Notes under the pieces: generated by a model | Told to the model about the DNA's origin: nothing | The model's database searches: none | What the model saw: only the letters and a program-made list of their open reading frames with translations | Shown: piece by piece, positions 11,376-22,644 of the stretch | How positions within the stretch are numbered: the stretch's first letter is position 1 | Layout of the letters: every line of letters starts with the position of its first letter | Made by a program: the position numbers and the translations under genes | Assembly: GCA_009809945.1 (NCBI GenBank) | Contig: WTPW01000017.1 | Coordinates: 112,893-176,892 of the forward strand | Origin: Gigaspora margarita | Lineage: Eukaryota; Glomeromycota; Glomeromycetes; Diversisporales; Gigasporaceae | Direction of reading: 5' to 3' | DNA: 64,000 nt

Positions 11376-13145
11376 TTTTTTTGTGTCAAAGTTTCTACTC
11401 TAGGGAAAGGCATTTATTCAAGCAACTGGATCAAGAGTGCCTCTTTGTGCACCTGATATTTGTTACATTGATGAGGGTACAACTAGCCACACCTGCAACT
11501 TTTGGTTGCCTACTTAAGTAGCCACCTAAAGGTTTCACACTAGCTGCTATACCTGCAACCTGCATACTAGCATTGCCTATTTTATACCCTTTGGTCCCTG
11601 CTTCGCCTGCCAATTCTACTTGTATCACCAATACAGTCCTCTGATACATAAGTTAGTCGAGGCAGTCCTGGATACTGTGCGGAGTCCTTTTAGAACTAAT
11701 TTATCCTTGTAAAATACTTGGTAGAGCAGTTCCCATCCCACACAGATATTATCTACATTTCAGTAACTTATGCTATAGCTTTACCTATATACTTGGAGTC
11801 AGAGCTAACCATTAAACCCCTACTATTACCTACTTCTGCCTAGGGATAGTTAGGTTGGTTTAGGTTTGCTTTAGGTTTCAAAACCTTTAGGTTTTACTTT
11901 ATAAACTTAAAAATCTAGGTTATAAAACTAGGTTTCAAATCTAAACCAATTTAGGTTTGGTTTGAAACTAGGTTTCAAAACCTGCCTCTAAAACCTAGTT
12001 TAAACAAAGATAGTAATAAATTACTTTATCAGAGTTAGTCTTATAGGTTGATATGAAGCTTTACATTTAATTTTATATTTAATATTTTATTTACAAACTT
12101 GTGCTATAACACTTATTTTTATACAGTATAATTAATGAGCACAATATAACTTATATATATTGTATTAATCTGCTACTAAAGTAACATCCAAACCATGATT
12201 ACAACTGCTTACCCAATAATTTAACTCTATAATTCTATAATATTAATTATTAGCATGGTTTGTAGTATAGTAATTTATATAAATATAAATCATAATATTG
12301 TTATATTAGACTATATATTAATATAAGTATTGCAAATAAAAAATCTATCATTAAGGGTTAATAAACAATAACTTGCAATCCTAGTAGCAGTTTTTTTTAT
12401 GCAACATTCATATAAATATATTAATTATATTTATATACATATATGCCTTAATAAAATATATTAATACATATATAATAAAAATATATATGCAGTATATTAT
12501 ATAGTATATATATATATAACTTAATCAAATCTAAAAACCTAGGTTTTAAAATTGAAACCTGGTTTTTAAAAACCAGGTTTCAAAACTTGGGTTTTAGGTT
12601 CCAAACCTAAAAACTTTACCAACCCTACTTCTGCTCTTGTGAGGTTCACTCCAATCCTGATACCCACCACAACCATCCTATCAGTCCTTCCTCAGTATCC
12701 CCAAACTTCCAAACCAGTTAGTTCATAAAGGTTGGTCAGCTCGGCTTTAAGTACTAAATGGACTCCCTCTCCTTGGTTCATGTTGCCAAAACACATGTCC
12801 TTTTCCTCCGGTGCACTCTAGCGGCCAGGTTAGTAGACCCCTTCCTCAAGGATTTTGTCATCTAGTTCTTCGGCTCTGGTTTCCAATCTTCCAATTATTG
12901 TTAGCACCATTAAAGATCTCTGCTACTTCCTCACTCAAAACTTCCAAATAGGTATCCATCTTCTGAATCTTGGATTTTTGTGCACCTGGCAGCTTCCATT
13001 CAAGATAGTATACCAAAGGACCTACAAGGAGAAATGGTTACTGTAATACAGATTTATTTTTTTTAGAGCATTGCTAGTGGAATTTGAACCCTAAACCTGC
13101 CACTTGAAGTGACAACTTACCAACTTCTCTAAGTTACCACACTCT
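11376..13145 (-). mobile_element. tRNA-headed retroposon (family A, copy 1), split by a hAT-like MITE
   Basis: Minus-strand element whose tRNA-like 5' head lies at about 13060-13145 (B box near GGGTTCAAATTCC, A box near TAGAGAAGTTGG) and whose 3' A tail is the T run at 11371-11382. A 787-base MITE (11841-12627) interrupts it; without that, it is about 1 kb. It aligns along its length with copy 2 at 13162-14204 (shared blocks include CTGCAACTTTTGGTTGCC and GGACTCTCTCC-like stretches). Both outer flanks and the junction with copy 2 carry ATAAGTTTTAATTTTT. At about 1 kb it is long for a SINE. No protein domain was recognised. Confidence 0.7.
11841..12627. mobile_element. hAT-like MITE inside retroposon A copy 1
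   Basis: Starts TAGGGATAGTTAGGTTGG and ends CCAACCCTA. The subterminal regions are rich in inverted AAACCTAGGTTT-type motifs, and the centre is A+T-rich non-coding sequence. Flanked by an 8-base duplication, CTTCTGCC (11833-11840) and CTTCTGCT (12628-12635), with one mismatch. The uninterrupted sequence is visible in retroposon copy 2 (ACCTACTTCTGCCCTTGCAG near 13603), which confirms both borders. TAGGG ends plus an 8-base duplication fit the hAT superfamily. Confidence 0.85.
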
Positions 13146-13161
13146 ATAAGTTTTAATTTTT

Positions 13162-14204
13162 TTTTTTTCTTTTTTTTTTTTTTTTTAATGTTAAGGTGCT
13201 CACTTTGGGAGTAAGAGTTTTATTCAAGATATTTTAGATTAAGGGTACCTACATAGAGAATACCTGACATAGTACATTGACGAGAGTACAACTAGCCTCA
13301 CCCGCAACTTTTGGTTGCCTATTTAAGTAGCTACCCGAAGGTCCTACCCTAGCTGCCATACCTGCAACCCGCATACTGATCATTGCCTATTTAAACCCTT
13401 TGATCATTGCCTTCTGCCAATCCCATCTTGTATCACCAGAACATAATCTGGATACTTTCCTACCTTCTTAGGACTAGTTTATCCTCAGCGAGATCCTGGT
13501 AGAGTGGCCCCTGTCCCACTCAGGTATTACCTACACTTCAGTAACTTACGCTACAGCTTTACCTATATACTTGCAGTCAGGGCTAACCATTAAACTGCTA
13601 CCGTTACCTACTTCTGCCCTTGCAGAGTTCACCAAGCCCCGGTAACTACATACTTATTCCTTTTCTGGCTTTTCTGACCAGTTTTCTGCCTGCTCCCAAT
13701 CCGTAGGCCCGAAAGGGTCAGTCGGGCTGGCTTTAAGAACCGAATGGACTCTCTCCCCTTGGTACATGATGCCATAACACATGTCCTTTTCCTCCGGTGC
13801 GACTTCGGCGGCCCGGTTGGTAGGGTCCTCCAACCCTCTTGTCATAGGCGTACTGGCTGGCCCATACACACCATCCAATTCCTTTTCTGTATCACCGTCA
13901 AAAGCCCAACTACTCTCTGCTCGGGACTTGCCAAGGGTTCCAATCTTCAAGTTCTCTTGGTATTACGCAATTACAATTACCTGCGTAACAGATCTAGAAT
14001 CTTCCACATCAACGGAATACACCGAGAGGTGGTGCAACCCGAGTTACAGGCCTTATTATGGCCCAACTTATCGATGAAGATCAGTTACTGTAACACAGAT
14101 ATAATTTTCAAAAATCATCTCCAGTGGGATTCGAACCCTGTACCTGAGTTACAAATTCCTTGGGGGGTGACAACTTTCCAACTTCGCTATGTCGCCACAC
14201 CCCT
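13162..14204 (-). mobile_element. tRNA-headed retroposon (family A, copy 2)
   Basis: Uninterrupted minus-strand copy of about 1 kb. The 5' head (about 14110-14204) has a perfect B box GGGTTCGAATCC and an A-box-like TAGCGAAGTTGG. The 3' tail is the T-rich run at about 13158-13188. Flanking direct repeats ATAAGTTTTAATTTTT lie at 13146-13161 and 14205-14220. An open frame of 98 codons (13654-13950, minus, starting with TTG not ATG) and overlapping plus-strand frames lie in the body; none resembles a known protein. The sequence is markedly less A+T-rich than its surroundings. It is either a long SINE or a tRNA-fused retroposed transcript. Confidence 0.75.
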
Positions 14205-14917
14205 ATAAGTTTTAATTTTTATAAGTAAATCACTAAAGTTGTAATAATAAAAGTTGTTATCTATTATATAAACTATAATATTGCCTTAAAAACTATAGAT
14301 TTAAAACTAAAACTAAATAAGATCACAAAGAAATTTTTTTAAATTTTTTTTATTTTTAGCTTATATAAAACTTTAATTTTCTTCTTATAATATAAAAACT
14401 AATTTTGCAAAAAAGTATTTCATATTTTCAAATATAATTGTACAAAGTTTTATTTTTTTTTGAAATTTCTTAGCTATATCACTAAGGCGCTATTGGTGCT
14501 CTTTTATTAAAATCTTATACTATCCCTATGCTAGCAAGTACATGATTTTGTTAAGTCTGTCAATTGATGTCCTGGGTCCCTAATATTCCTATAGTATAGG
14601 ATCCCATTTGGTCTGCAGTTCCCTAACTCATATGATTCACTAGCCAGATTGTCCTATCTATATTCACAACTAAACTACATTCAGTCGACCTATTTGCAAC
14701 TGGAGAATTTTACCAGAACTGTCCAAGTGTTCTTCATAACTGAAATATATCTGGAAGACCTATTTACAACTGGAGGATTTAACCAGAACTGTTCTAAATT
14801 TCTTCAACCAGAATTTCACCAAAAGTGTCCAATCTGTATTTGACTGGATTTCCATTAGAGGTATTCATGACTTTTTTAAGAACCTTCCATACACATTTGA
14901 TTGATATAGCTGTACTG

Positions 14918-15413
14918 TAATGATACAGGCCGACCCGGCCTGACAGCCAGGTCAATGGGCAGGTCGACTCTCGGCCTGCACCTTTGTGGACTGGGCTGGT
15001 TGGTAAGAGAAGTGTTAGAATCAATTCTCTTCTAAAGCATTTTTCTGGCTAGGAATTAAATAAAAATCAGCTAGTCATTTAAATAATGTAAGAGAATTGG
15101 CTTATTTAGGTGATAAGCTGGCAAATAGCGAATATAATCTAAGTATCAGAATGTTCAGAGGCATAGACAATCAACTAACATAAAATACTAACATGCTAGA
15201 ATTTTCTCAAGGACAAAAAGTATAAAAGTTAAATAATTTAATATTACTAGAATTCGACAAAAGGTCACCTAATGGCCTTTAAACGCTTAATATAGATAAA
15301 TATTGACTAATTATGATCAGAAAAATTACACTAGCAAAAGGTCAACCTGGTCAACTGGCCCGAACTTTTTTGGGATCGGCCTCGGCCCACAATTTTTTCA
15401 TCAACCCATATTA
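14918..15413. mobile_element. Inverted-repeat insertion with GC-rich ends
   Basis: Left end TAATGATACAGGCCGACCCG, right end (inverted) TAATATGGGTTGATG... followed by GGCCGAGGCCGATCCC. Both ends hold a GGCCGA-rich block that stands out from the A+T-rich interior, which has no gene. A near-duplicated TACTGTA/TACTGTG flanks it. Borders are approximate; it is inferred to be an insertion because SINE copy 1 lacks this segment. Confidence 0.45.
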
Positions 15414-15565
15414 CTACTGTGCTGCCAATCATGGTCCTAGTATTCTAGTTCAGCACATCTATCTCATGACCTCATATAATTATTAATTTTTTGTCCTCCA
15501 GTAGGGCTTGAACTGGTGACCTTGTGACTGGAATGGTTAACATCCTGGGAGCACAACCACTATGC

Positions 15566-15843
15566 CAGTGTTGTACATTTTGGCTGTTCACAGCCTTTTT
15601 TGGCTTGTTCACATCCAAAATTGTCCAAATGTCCAAGATTGTCCAAAGCTTGTTCAGGTTTAATAATTAATAAATTTATCTAAAAAATATATAACTATAT
15701 ATTTTTTTAGATGCTAAACTCATTCTAGTTAAAATTAAAATAGGTTATCTTAATAAAATTTAAGTAATTTTACTTTCTTTAATTATTCAAAATTGTCCAA
15801 AATTGTTCAAATCATTGTTCAAAGCTGTCCTATAACAACACTG
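15566..15843. mobile_element. hAT-like MITE in the SINE A box
   Basis: 278 bases starting CAGTGTTGTAC and ending ATAACAACACTG, with internal inverted ATTGTCCAAA motifs. The 8-base target duplication is CACTATGC (15558-15565) and TACTATGC (15844-15851), one mismatch. CAGTG ends and 8-base duplications are typical of hAT elements. It separates the A box from the 5' end of the SINE's tRNA-like promoter. Confidence 0.8.
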
Positions 15844-15882
15844 TACTATGCTATCAACCTGCAGGACTACAAAGTTTTATTT

Positions 15883-17547
15883 AATTATTTAAGTATTTTA
15901 AAAAAGTAAATCAAAGCTAAAAAAAAAGTATAAAAACAAAGGCAAATTTGTTTGCATTTGTCTACAAATTAAGGAATAAAAATAAAAGTTCAGGTTGAAT
16001 AGTACAATGAGTTACTTGATCATATATATATACTAAAAAATTATAAAAAACTTAAACAACTAGAGCCAGTTTGGTTTAGTTGAGAGAAGCTATAAAAAAC
16101 TATCTGCTTAACAATAGTTAATGCTCTTAAAATATGGAACTAAGAATTAGATCTCAAAAAAAACCTAAAAGAATTAAAATACAAGAAGATCACCATATAC
16201 ATTCTAAAGTTTGAGGTTTTTAGAAGGCCCCTTATTGGTAGTTCAAGACTAGAGTTGGATATCTAAGAGGTAATTTCTTTTTTAGAAAATTATAAGTATT
16301 AGGTTGAATATTATAAAATTACAAGTAAACATGCCTGTGATTTATTTTTACACATAATAGCCAATTAAAAAACTTTGATGTTTTGGATAGCTTACTCTTC
16401 TTAATTCTACTTACAAGACCAACAAACACAATTGGCACTTATTTTACTTTGTATATTTATAATAGATATAGATGCTTGGATATTGGTCTTATTTTTATTA
16501 ATAATAAGAAAGGTAATATAGTTGCAAAAGTATAAAAATAATAACCTATTTTTAATACTAGTAGATATCTTAGTACTTTCTTATTGATCAAAACAATATA
16601 GAATCCAATGCTATTGAGTTAGCTTTCCTGAATCTTTAATTGGGTGAACAAAAATACTATACTATATATATTATATGAACTGGTTAAGTAGAGTATATAA
16701 ATAAAACTTAAATAAATAATTCATGCTATGCATAAATGAACATTAATTAGTTGTGAGGAAGTTATTAAACAAGCAGTTACAAACTGCTCCATTCCTGCTA
16801 TAACAATTTATAGAATGAAATTATACCAAAAATACTTATATATAGGCTTTTTGGGCTTGTTAGCATTTACTACTTCTCTTGCAAATGACTTCAACCAACT
16901 TTCTAGAATTGTACTATAGTGAATTAAAGCAAATAATTTTCTCTTACTATAGCCTAATAGGCTCATACAATAATGTTGTAACACTTAATATAAAAAAACA
17001 ATCAGATTCAGAATAAGTAACCTTTAAATTTTGACTAAAAAATATTAATAGTTGGAATAGATCATAAAATTTTTGATAAAATTTACAAACTTTCTATTTC
17101 AATTAACAAAAAGTTGCTAATAAGGTTCTTGGTATTAAAAAAGGTTAAAAAAAGGTAAATAATCTTTAGGTTTGGCATCATTGGATTACTAGTATTTTTT
17201 ACAGTTATTTACTACCCTGCAAGCATATCTTTTATGACCAAATTTATAGTAGTAATAAGCTATTAACTGCTAATGCTTAAATAAGATTTCAACAAATATT
17301 GAAAATGGTAGCTATAAAATATATATATATCAAAGTCAAAAAACCTGAGAGGACTAAAGCAAAAAAGGCTGCTAAAAATATATAAATAATTATGAACAAG
17401 CTAATAGAATGTGTATGTGATATACTTATGGATCAAAAAAGAAAGAAATGCTAAACAAAAAAAAACTTTTATTAGAGAATAAATTCTTATATAGACTGGT
17501 TATATAAATTATTAGTTTTATTAAAAAAGCAAGTATTTAATAATTTA
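15883..17547. other. Intergenic, nothing recognised
   Basis: A+T-rich DNA with slightly more mixed composition at 16060-17000 than around it, perhaps the remains of an old coding element. Translations are closed by stops every few codons and matched no family by eye. Confidence 0.45.
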
Positions 17548-17555
17548 CTATTGAT

Positions 17556-17733
17556 AGGACCCAAAATATACATAGATAGGTCAGGTATTAGTTTGCTTAT
17601 TTTTGGATGTTTTTATGCATATCTTTTCTATTTTAGTAATTTTTTGCTTATTTTTGAGGTTTTTTCTACAAATATTTCTATTTTTAGTAATTTTATAATT
17701 AACCTGACCTATTTATATATATTTTGGAGTCTT
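17556..17733. mobile_element. 178-bp MITE, AGGACCC family, copy 1
   Basis: Starts AGGACCCAAAATATACATAG then ATAGGTCAGG, and ends with the inverse (...CCTGACCTATTTATATATAT...GGAGTCTT). Exact 8-base target duplication CTATTGAT at 17548-17555 and 17734-17741. The interior has two CTTATTTTTG...TTTCTATTTTTAGTAA half-repeats. Short and non-coding; the open frame across it is incidental. An 8-base duplication fits hAT- or Merlin-like transposases. Confidence 0.9.
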
Positions 17734-17777
17734 CTATTGATTAACAATTTGCAATAATTAATCAAGATTGCTACTCA

Positions 17778-17927
17778 ATTTCTTGAAAGTTATTTTTCTG
17801 ACAGAACACTTACTGTATCACATAGATCTGTTTAGTATTTGATTAGTTGCAGTTATATATTTTTAGCAAATTGTCACTCTATATGATGTTAGTAAATGAC
17901 TTATCAGAAAAATAACTTTTAAAGAAT
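17778..17927. repeat. 150-bp hairpin MITE
   Basis: Left arm TTCTTGAAAGTTATTTTTCT, right arm the inverse (AGAAAAATAACTTTTAAAGAA), with further pairing inward around ACACTTACT/AGTAAATG. Non-coding. Confidence 0.5.
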
Positions 17928-18254
17928 TATACTGTAAACATTATTTAATAGATTATTTATTACAATTTTTTAATTTATTTATACAAAATTCACAAGTTTT
18001 ATATGATAGCACAAATAAAATAAAAAAAAATAAAAATTAAAATTATGATTTCATTAATCTGATCAAGCAATTTTATTAGAATTAGATTAGATACAGTCAG
18101 GATGGCATAAACCAACACCTTTTATACCAAAATTTGAAATACAGAATTTTAATGGGCTAATATAATAAAATTAATTGTAATTGGTTAAAAATTACATATG
18201 TGTTTCTTTTTTTTTTATATATTAAATACAAAATTTTCAATTTTTTAGTAAACT

Positions 18255-18395
18255 ATAAATTGATATAACTTCTTAAAATTAAAATAAAATAAAAATCTTT
18301 TCTAGCCAAATTGTAACTTAGGCTTAAAGCTACAAATTGGCTAAAAATTTTTTTAAAAAGATTTTTATTCTTAAGTCATATCATTTTCATAAATA
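18255..18395. repeat. ~140-bp inverted repeat
   Basis: Arms pair through TAGCCAAATTGTAACTTAGG with TACAAATTGGCTA, and outward through AAAATCTTTT/AAAAAGATTTT and ATAACTTCTTAA/TTAAGTCATAT. Probably a small MITE; no target duplication identified. Confidence 0.45.
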
Positions 18396-20689
18396 TATAT
18401 AAAAAGGTATTGGCTTATATTGTTCTGTACTATAGAGATTAAAAAAATACAAAATAAAAATAAAAGAAAACTTATCATTGGTAAAATTATATAAAAAATT
18501 TTTTTTAGAGAATTCAATAATTAATTTGTAAAGTATTTAATATTAAAATAATTTAAAAGTTTATTATTCTAGCAATATAAATATATTATTATAAATAATA
18601 AAAAGAAACTTTGTGTAATTAATTCAAAGTCTAGAGTTGTTAATTGAGCGCTTCAAACAATGATAAATTATATAAACCACTCGAGTTTAAAACTAGAGTA
18701 GTTTATTATATAAGTCTACTATAACGATTAATATTTTTTGTGTTTTCTATTTCTATATTTGTCTAATTTTTTGAGTTATCACTTACTTTTCAGAATTGTA
18801 CTATCATAGTTATACTAATCTTACCTTTAGTTGCATTAGGCATCATACTTACTTTATATAAGAATGTATATTCTCAAAATATCATGTAGACACGATTATA
18901 CAACTATGTAAATCCTATACCTATAGTGCAGATGCTCAACCTAAAACATATATGCTCAGAAATAAGTGTAAACTCTATGATCATGCTTTAGAAAATTAAC
19001 ATATATATAAGTGCTGGTTCTCACCTTTTTTTAACAACAATAATAATTTTCTGAATTCCTCACTAAATAAAGATTATATAAATTCATATTCCTTTTTATA
19101 GCAAATGCCTAATAAATTATAAATATCTGAATAACTTAATTTACTATTATATTCATATAACCTTTTAACATTAACTATCATGCTAAACTCTTCCATATGA
19201 TGATTACACTATATATAAATTTAATTTATATAGTACATTAGACACCCTACCAACAAACTCATTTCTAGTTCCCTTTAAGCAACTCATGCACCTAGTTTCA
19301 TATAAAAGATTTAGCAATATTGAAGTATTTGTCAAAATACTTTTTTTTTAAAAATAACTTAGGCACATATGTATATGCTCTAGACTCAATAGAATTGAGA
19401 CAAAATAAATTTGTAATACATAGACCAAAGCTCATCACACTATAATAATCCTACTTGATATGCCAGGGTCTTATATTATATCAAAAGTTACTAAATATTG
19501 CTGTGTATTAAATATTTTAAGTCAAATAATTGTAGAATAAGTAATAAATGAAACCTTCTAGGCTTAAACTTATGCATTCTATAAGACTTTAAAAAAAATT
19601 TATTGAATTGATATTAATGTTTTCTATAAAAAAAAGAAACTCAAAATATAATAATCTTAGAAAAAAAGTACTATATGTTTCATATTGATACAGACTTATG
19701 TACATTGTAAAGGGCTGCACCTCAACCCTTTTTTTTATTTTGTTTACTTAAGATAATTTTTTGCTGGGTATATTATACAATCATATGATTTCTCCTATAA
19801 TCATGTCATGGCTACTTGAAATTACTATAGCCCCAAATAGCATGATAGTATTTCTGAATAGTAACTGCGCATATGAGGGCCACAATTCAGTTTTTGCTCT
19901 TGGCATTTTGCTGCTCATATTTGTTTATTCCCTTTAATAAATAATAGATTCTTATCATGTAAATTTGCCCTATAGTCAAAACTAGGTTTCGCTCTTGGCA
20001 TTTAGCTATCAATATTTGTTCATACCCTTTCACCAAACATTTTACTTAGTCTAGCTTTAATATCAACAATATTATAGTACTGGTATATGGTGGAATATAT
20101 TACTAGTACCAATAACACAACCAGACTTACAACACTTATGCCTTGAGGCTTGGGAAGCCATCTCTGACTTTTGACCCAAAGAAAATAATGTATTTATTTA
20201 GAGAGGAAAAAGTATATAATACTCTCCTTTTTATCTCAATAAAGATTAACTCAAAACAAGTTCAAATTTGAATAACTTAAATAAACTTGAGGTTTAACCT
20301 TTGAAATTAGAGTGGAAGTATTAGTTCTGGTATTTATCCTGAATTAATAAACTGATATTAGTGCTATAATCTGATTATTCACCCAATATATCAAATCCTA
20401 GTTCTGTGAACATATAATATAAGTCACTTAATGATCAAATTCAACTTTGTTACAGCAAGACCCAAAGAACTCAAGACCAGAACCAAATATTTCATGCCTC
20501 CATCTGCCTGCCAATTCAAGGATATAGAGTCTTGCATGCTTATAGGACATTGATTTGATTAGATAATAGTGCTATTAGTTGTATTTAGTTGTAGACCTGA
20601 TTTCTACCACTTTTGCAATGTACAAGAGTAGATGGGGTGCCGCCGGTGCCCTAATGTAATGATTTATTATTCCTTGGCAATACCCGGGA
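18396..20689. other. Intergenic, nothing coding
   Basis: A short hairpin at about 18660-18705; a divergent direct duplication of TTTGCTCTTGGCATTTTGCT with following sequence at about 19892 and 19989; a GC-rich AAGGGCTGCACCTCAACCCT at about 19707; and a GC-rich GGGTGCCGCCGGTGCCCTAA at about 20637, which can form a short hairpin. The last two could be the ends of transcripts or elements, but no associated gene was found. Confidence 0.45.
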
Positions 20690-20771
20690 TTTATTAGGTA
20701 TTGATCATATTAATTCTTAAATTTGACTTAAAATGTGGGATAAAACAATATTAAGTATAAAGGTCTTAAAA

Positions 20772-21088
20772 TGCTACGCAAAGTTAATTTTTATTTTGTA
20801 TAACCTGTTAACTCAACATTTCAAAAAAAGTTTTTTTTTTGGTTAAATTTCAATTGTGCAAATTATTTCGTTTTTGCCATTTGATTTTTCTCCAGATGGA
20901 TCTGAAAAAAAAAGCTCCCAAAATTTTCTGATTCCATGTTATGCAAACTGAAAAAATTGACTTTGTGTGGCCTTAGATGTAAATATGAGCATATAATTTA
21001 CTGTAGATTAAAAAAAAAACTGACCTGCCGACTAAAATTTTGGAATACTATGTTATGCAATTTGTAAAAATTAACTTTTGTATGGTCC
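20772..21088. mobile_element. Harbinger-like MITE, GGCCACGCAAAGTT family, copy 1
   Basis: Degenerate copy: left end TGCTACGCAAAGTTAATTTT, right end the inverse of GGACCATACAAAAGTTAATT. An internal second set of inverted ends (TTGACTTTGTGTGGCC at about 20959) gives a two-module look, as in the copies at 22247 and 24016. Non-coding. Confidence 0.6.
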
Positions 21089-21130
21089 AATTGTCGAATT
21101 AATAAATTCACAATGAATAAGTAAGCAAGC

Positions 21131-21310
21131 AGGACCCCAAAATATACATAGATAGGTCAGGTATGAGTTTGCTTATTTTTGAGGCTTTTTATGCAGATCT
21201 TTTCTATTTATAGTAATTTTTTTGCTTATTTTTGAAGTTTTTTCTGCAGATCTTTCCTTTTTAGTAATCCTATAATTAACCTGACCTATCTATGTATATT
21301 TCGGGGTCCT
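21131..21310. mobile_element. 180-bp MITE, AGGACCC family, copy 2
   Basis: Starts AGGACCCCAAAATATACATA and ends GGGGTCCT. Exact 8-base target duplication AAGCAAGC at 21123-21130 and 21311-21318. The paralogous sequence near 24645 reads TAAGCAAGCGTTATTTTA with one AAGCAAGC and no insert, which proves the borders. Confidence 0.92.
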
Positions 21311-21777
21311 AAGCAAGCTGTTATTTTACTCATGTAATAAGAAGTTTTAAACGCATGTACACATGAAATTCTGATAGACGCCAAAAATGGCATTGATTTA
21401 AATTACGATTTGATCATTAAATATATATCACAAAAGGTTGAAAGTAAACGTACGCATGTATATAAATGTTTATTGCTAAATCAATTTAATTTTAGAAAAT
21501 TGTGCTATTATTGATTAATATTTTATTTACTTCAAAAATAAATTGCACAAGTTTGTAGCAATAAACATATTATTAACGCACTTGCTGAAATCGCTTATTT
21601 ACCACTCTGTAAGTATTAGATTAATAAATTATTTTTTATACTTGCTAAGTGCTATAGAGTAAATGAAATTAGAATAAATAATAAATATTCATGATTTGAA
21701 TGCTTAATTTAATTACTTAGTATTATTAAACTTCTTTATACTCACAAATTAGGCTGTTTAAGTTAAAATTTTATTTA

Positions 21778-21808
21778 GCATTATTATTATTATTATTATT
21801 ATTATTTG
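21778..21808. repeat. (ATT)n microsatellite
   Basis: About nine perfect ATT repeats. No other structure nearby. Confidence 0.9.
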
Positions 21809-22243
21809 TATTTACACAAACATATAAAAGAAAATATAATATACTGAAAAATTTTCAAATATAACTTAAATTCATATGTATATAAATGAAGAAATTGACT
21901 TCAATAAAGAGAGACATGCAGAGAAGTCCCTTTGATTTTACTTAAGAAAAAATAAAAGGAAGTTGGTTAGTGTAGTACTGAAGAGACCTTTATTTGAGTA
22001 AATCAAAAATTTATCTCCTAGTAACTATTAGAGTCAGATCGGTCAAATGTATACACTCTTTCTCCTTAATAATGGACAATTCAGCGAAGAATTAACAACT
22101 CAATTAGAGATCAATATTGCAGAGTGATAATTTTGAAATTAGAGCAGAAGCGTTAGCTCTAGTAATTATACCAAAAGAACCTTGAATTAATAAACTGTTG
22201 TTATTATAGTAAACTAATCCAGAATTTTCATAATTCTTTTTGA
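21809..22243. other. Intergenic, nothing recognised
   Basis: A+T-rich with no long open frame. The stretch at about 22125-22200 (GTTAGCTCTAGTAATTATACC and following) resembles 20310-20370, suggesting another dispersed repeat. Confidence 0.4.
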
Positions 22244-22246
22244 TTA

Positions 22247-22611
22247 GGCCACACAAAGTTAATTTTTCATTTTGCATAACCCGCTGACCCAATTTTTCCA
22301 AAAAAATTTTTTTTTTTAAATTCCTATTGCACCAATTATTCCATTTTTGCCATTTAATTTTTCTCTGGTGCCACCTGATAATGACCTTATTTTCCGTAAT
22401 TACCTGATAGACCCAACAAAAAAAGACAAAATTTTCTGATTCCATGTTATGGAAACTGAAGAATTAACTTTGAGTGACCTTGGATGTGAAACATGAATTA
22501 ATTTAGGCTACGTAAAGCTATTTTTTTTTAAAAAAAAAAAAAAATCTGACCCGCCAACCGTAATTTTGAAACACCAGGTTATGTAAAATGAAAAATTAAC
22601 TTTGCGTGGCC
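22247..22611. mobile_element. Harbinger-like MITE, copy 2
   Basis: Starts GGCCACACAAAGTTAATTTT and ends with the inverse of GGCCACGCAAAGTTAATTTT. TTA is present on both sides (22244-22246 and 22612-22614), the 3-base target duplication used by PIF/Harbinger elements. An internal pair of inverted ends (about 22455-22515) gives the two-module structure. The minus-strand open frame 22104-22445 crosses its border and is not a gene. Confidence 0.75.
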
Positions 22612-22644
22612 TTATAAATCTTTTTTTTTACTTATTTTTTTTTT

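Larger units (their letters stand above)
14456..15867 (-). mobile_element. tRNA-derived SINE (family B, copy 2), with nested insertions
   Basis: Minus-strand copy related to 132-641. The head at about 15500-15867 has a B box near AGTTCAAGCCC and an A box that reads TAGCATAGTGGTT once the nested MITE (15566-15843 plus its duplicated target) is removed. The 3' T run begins at 14453. An exact 15-base flanking duplication, TACAAAGTTTTATTT, lies at 14441-14455 and 15868-15882. The 3' body shares GTCCTGGGTCCCTAA with copy 1. A second apparent insertion sits at about 14918-15413. Confidence 0.75.
20690..21610. repeat. Segmental repeat, copy 1 (related to 24520-24800)
   Basis: Order of landmarks shared with 24520-24800: CTTGACTTAA-like block, AGTATAAA(G/T)G(T)TTAAAATG, AATAAATTC, TAAGCAAGC, TTATTTTA, GATTTAAA...ATTCGATCAT-like. 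This copy carries two MITEs (20772-21088 and 21131-21310) that copy 2 lacks, making copy 2 an empty site. Confidence 0.65.

Noticed and set aside
13654-13950. 98-codon open frame in retroposon A copy 2 as a host gene
   Set aside because: Begins with TTG, lies in a repeated element, and is not evidently conserved in copy 1.
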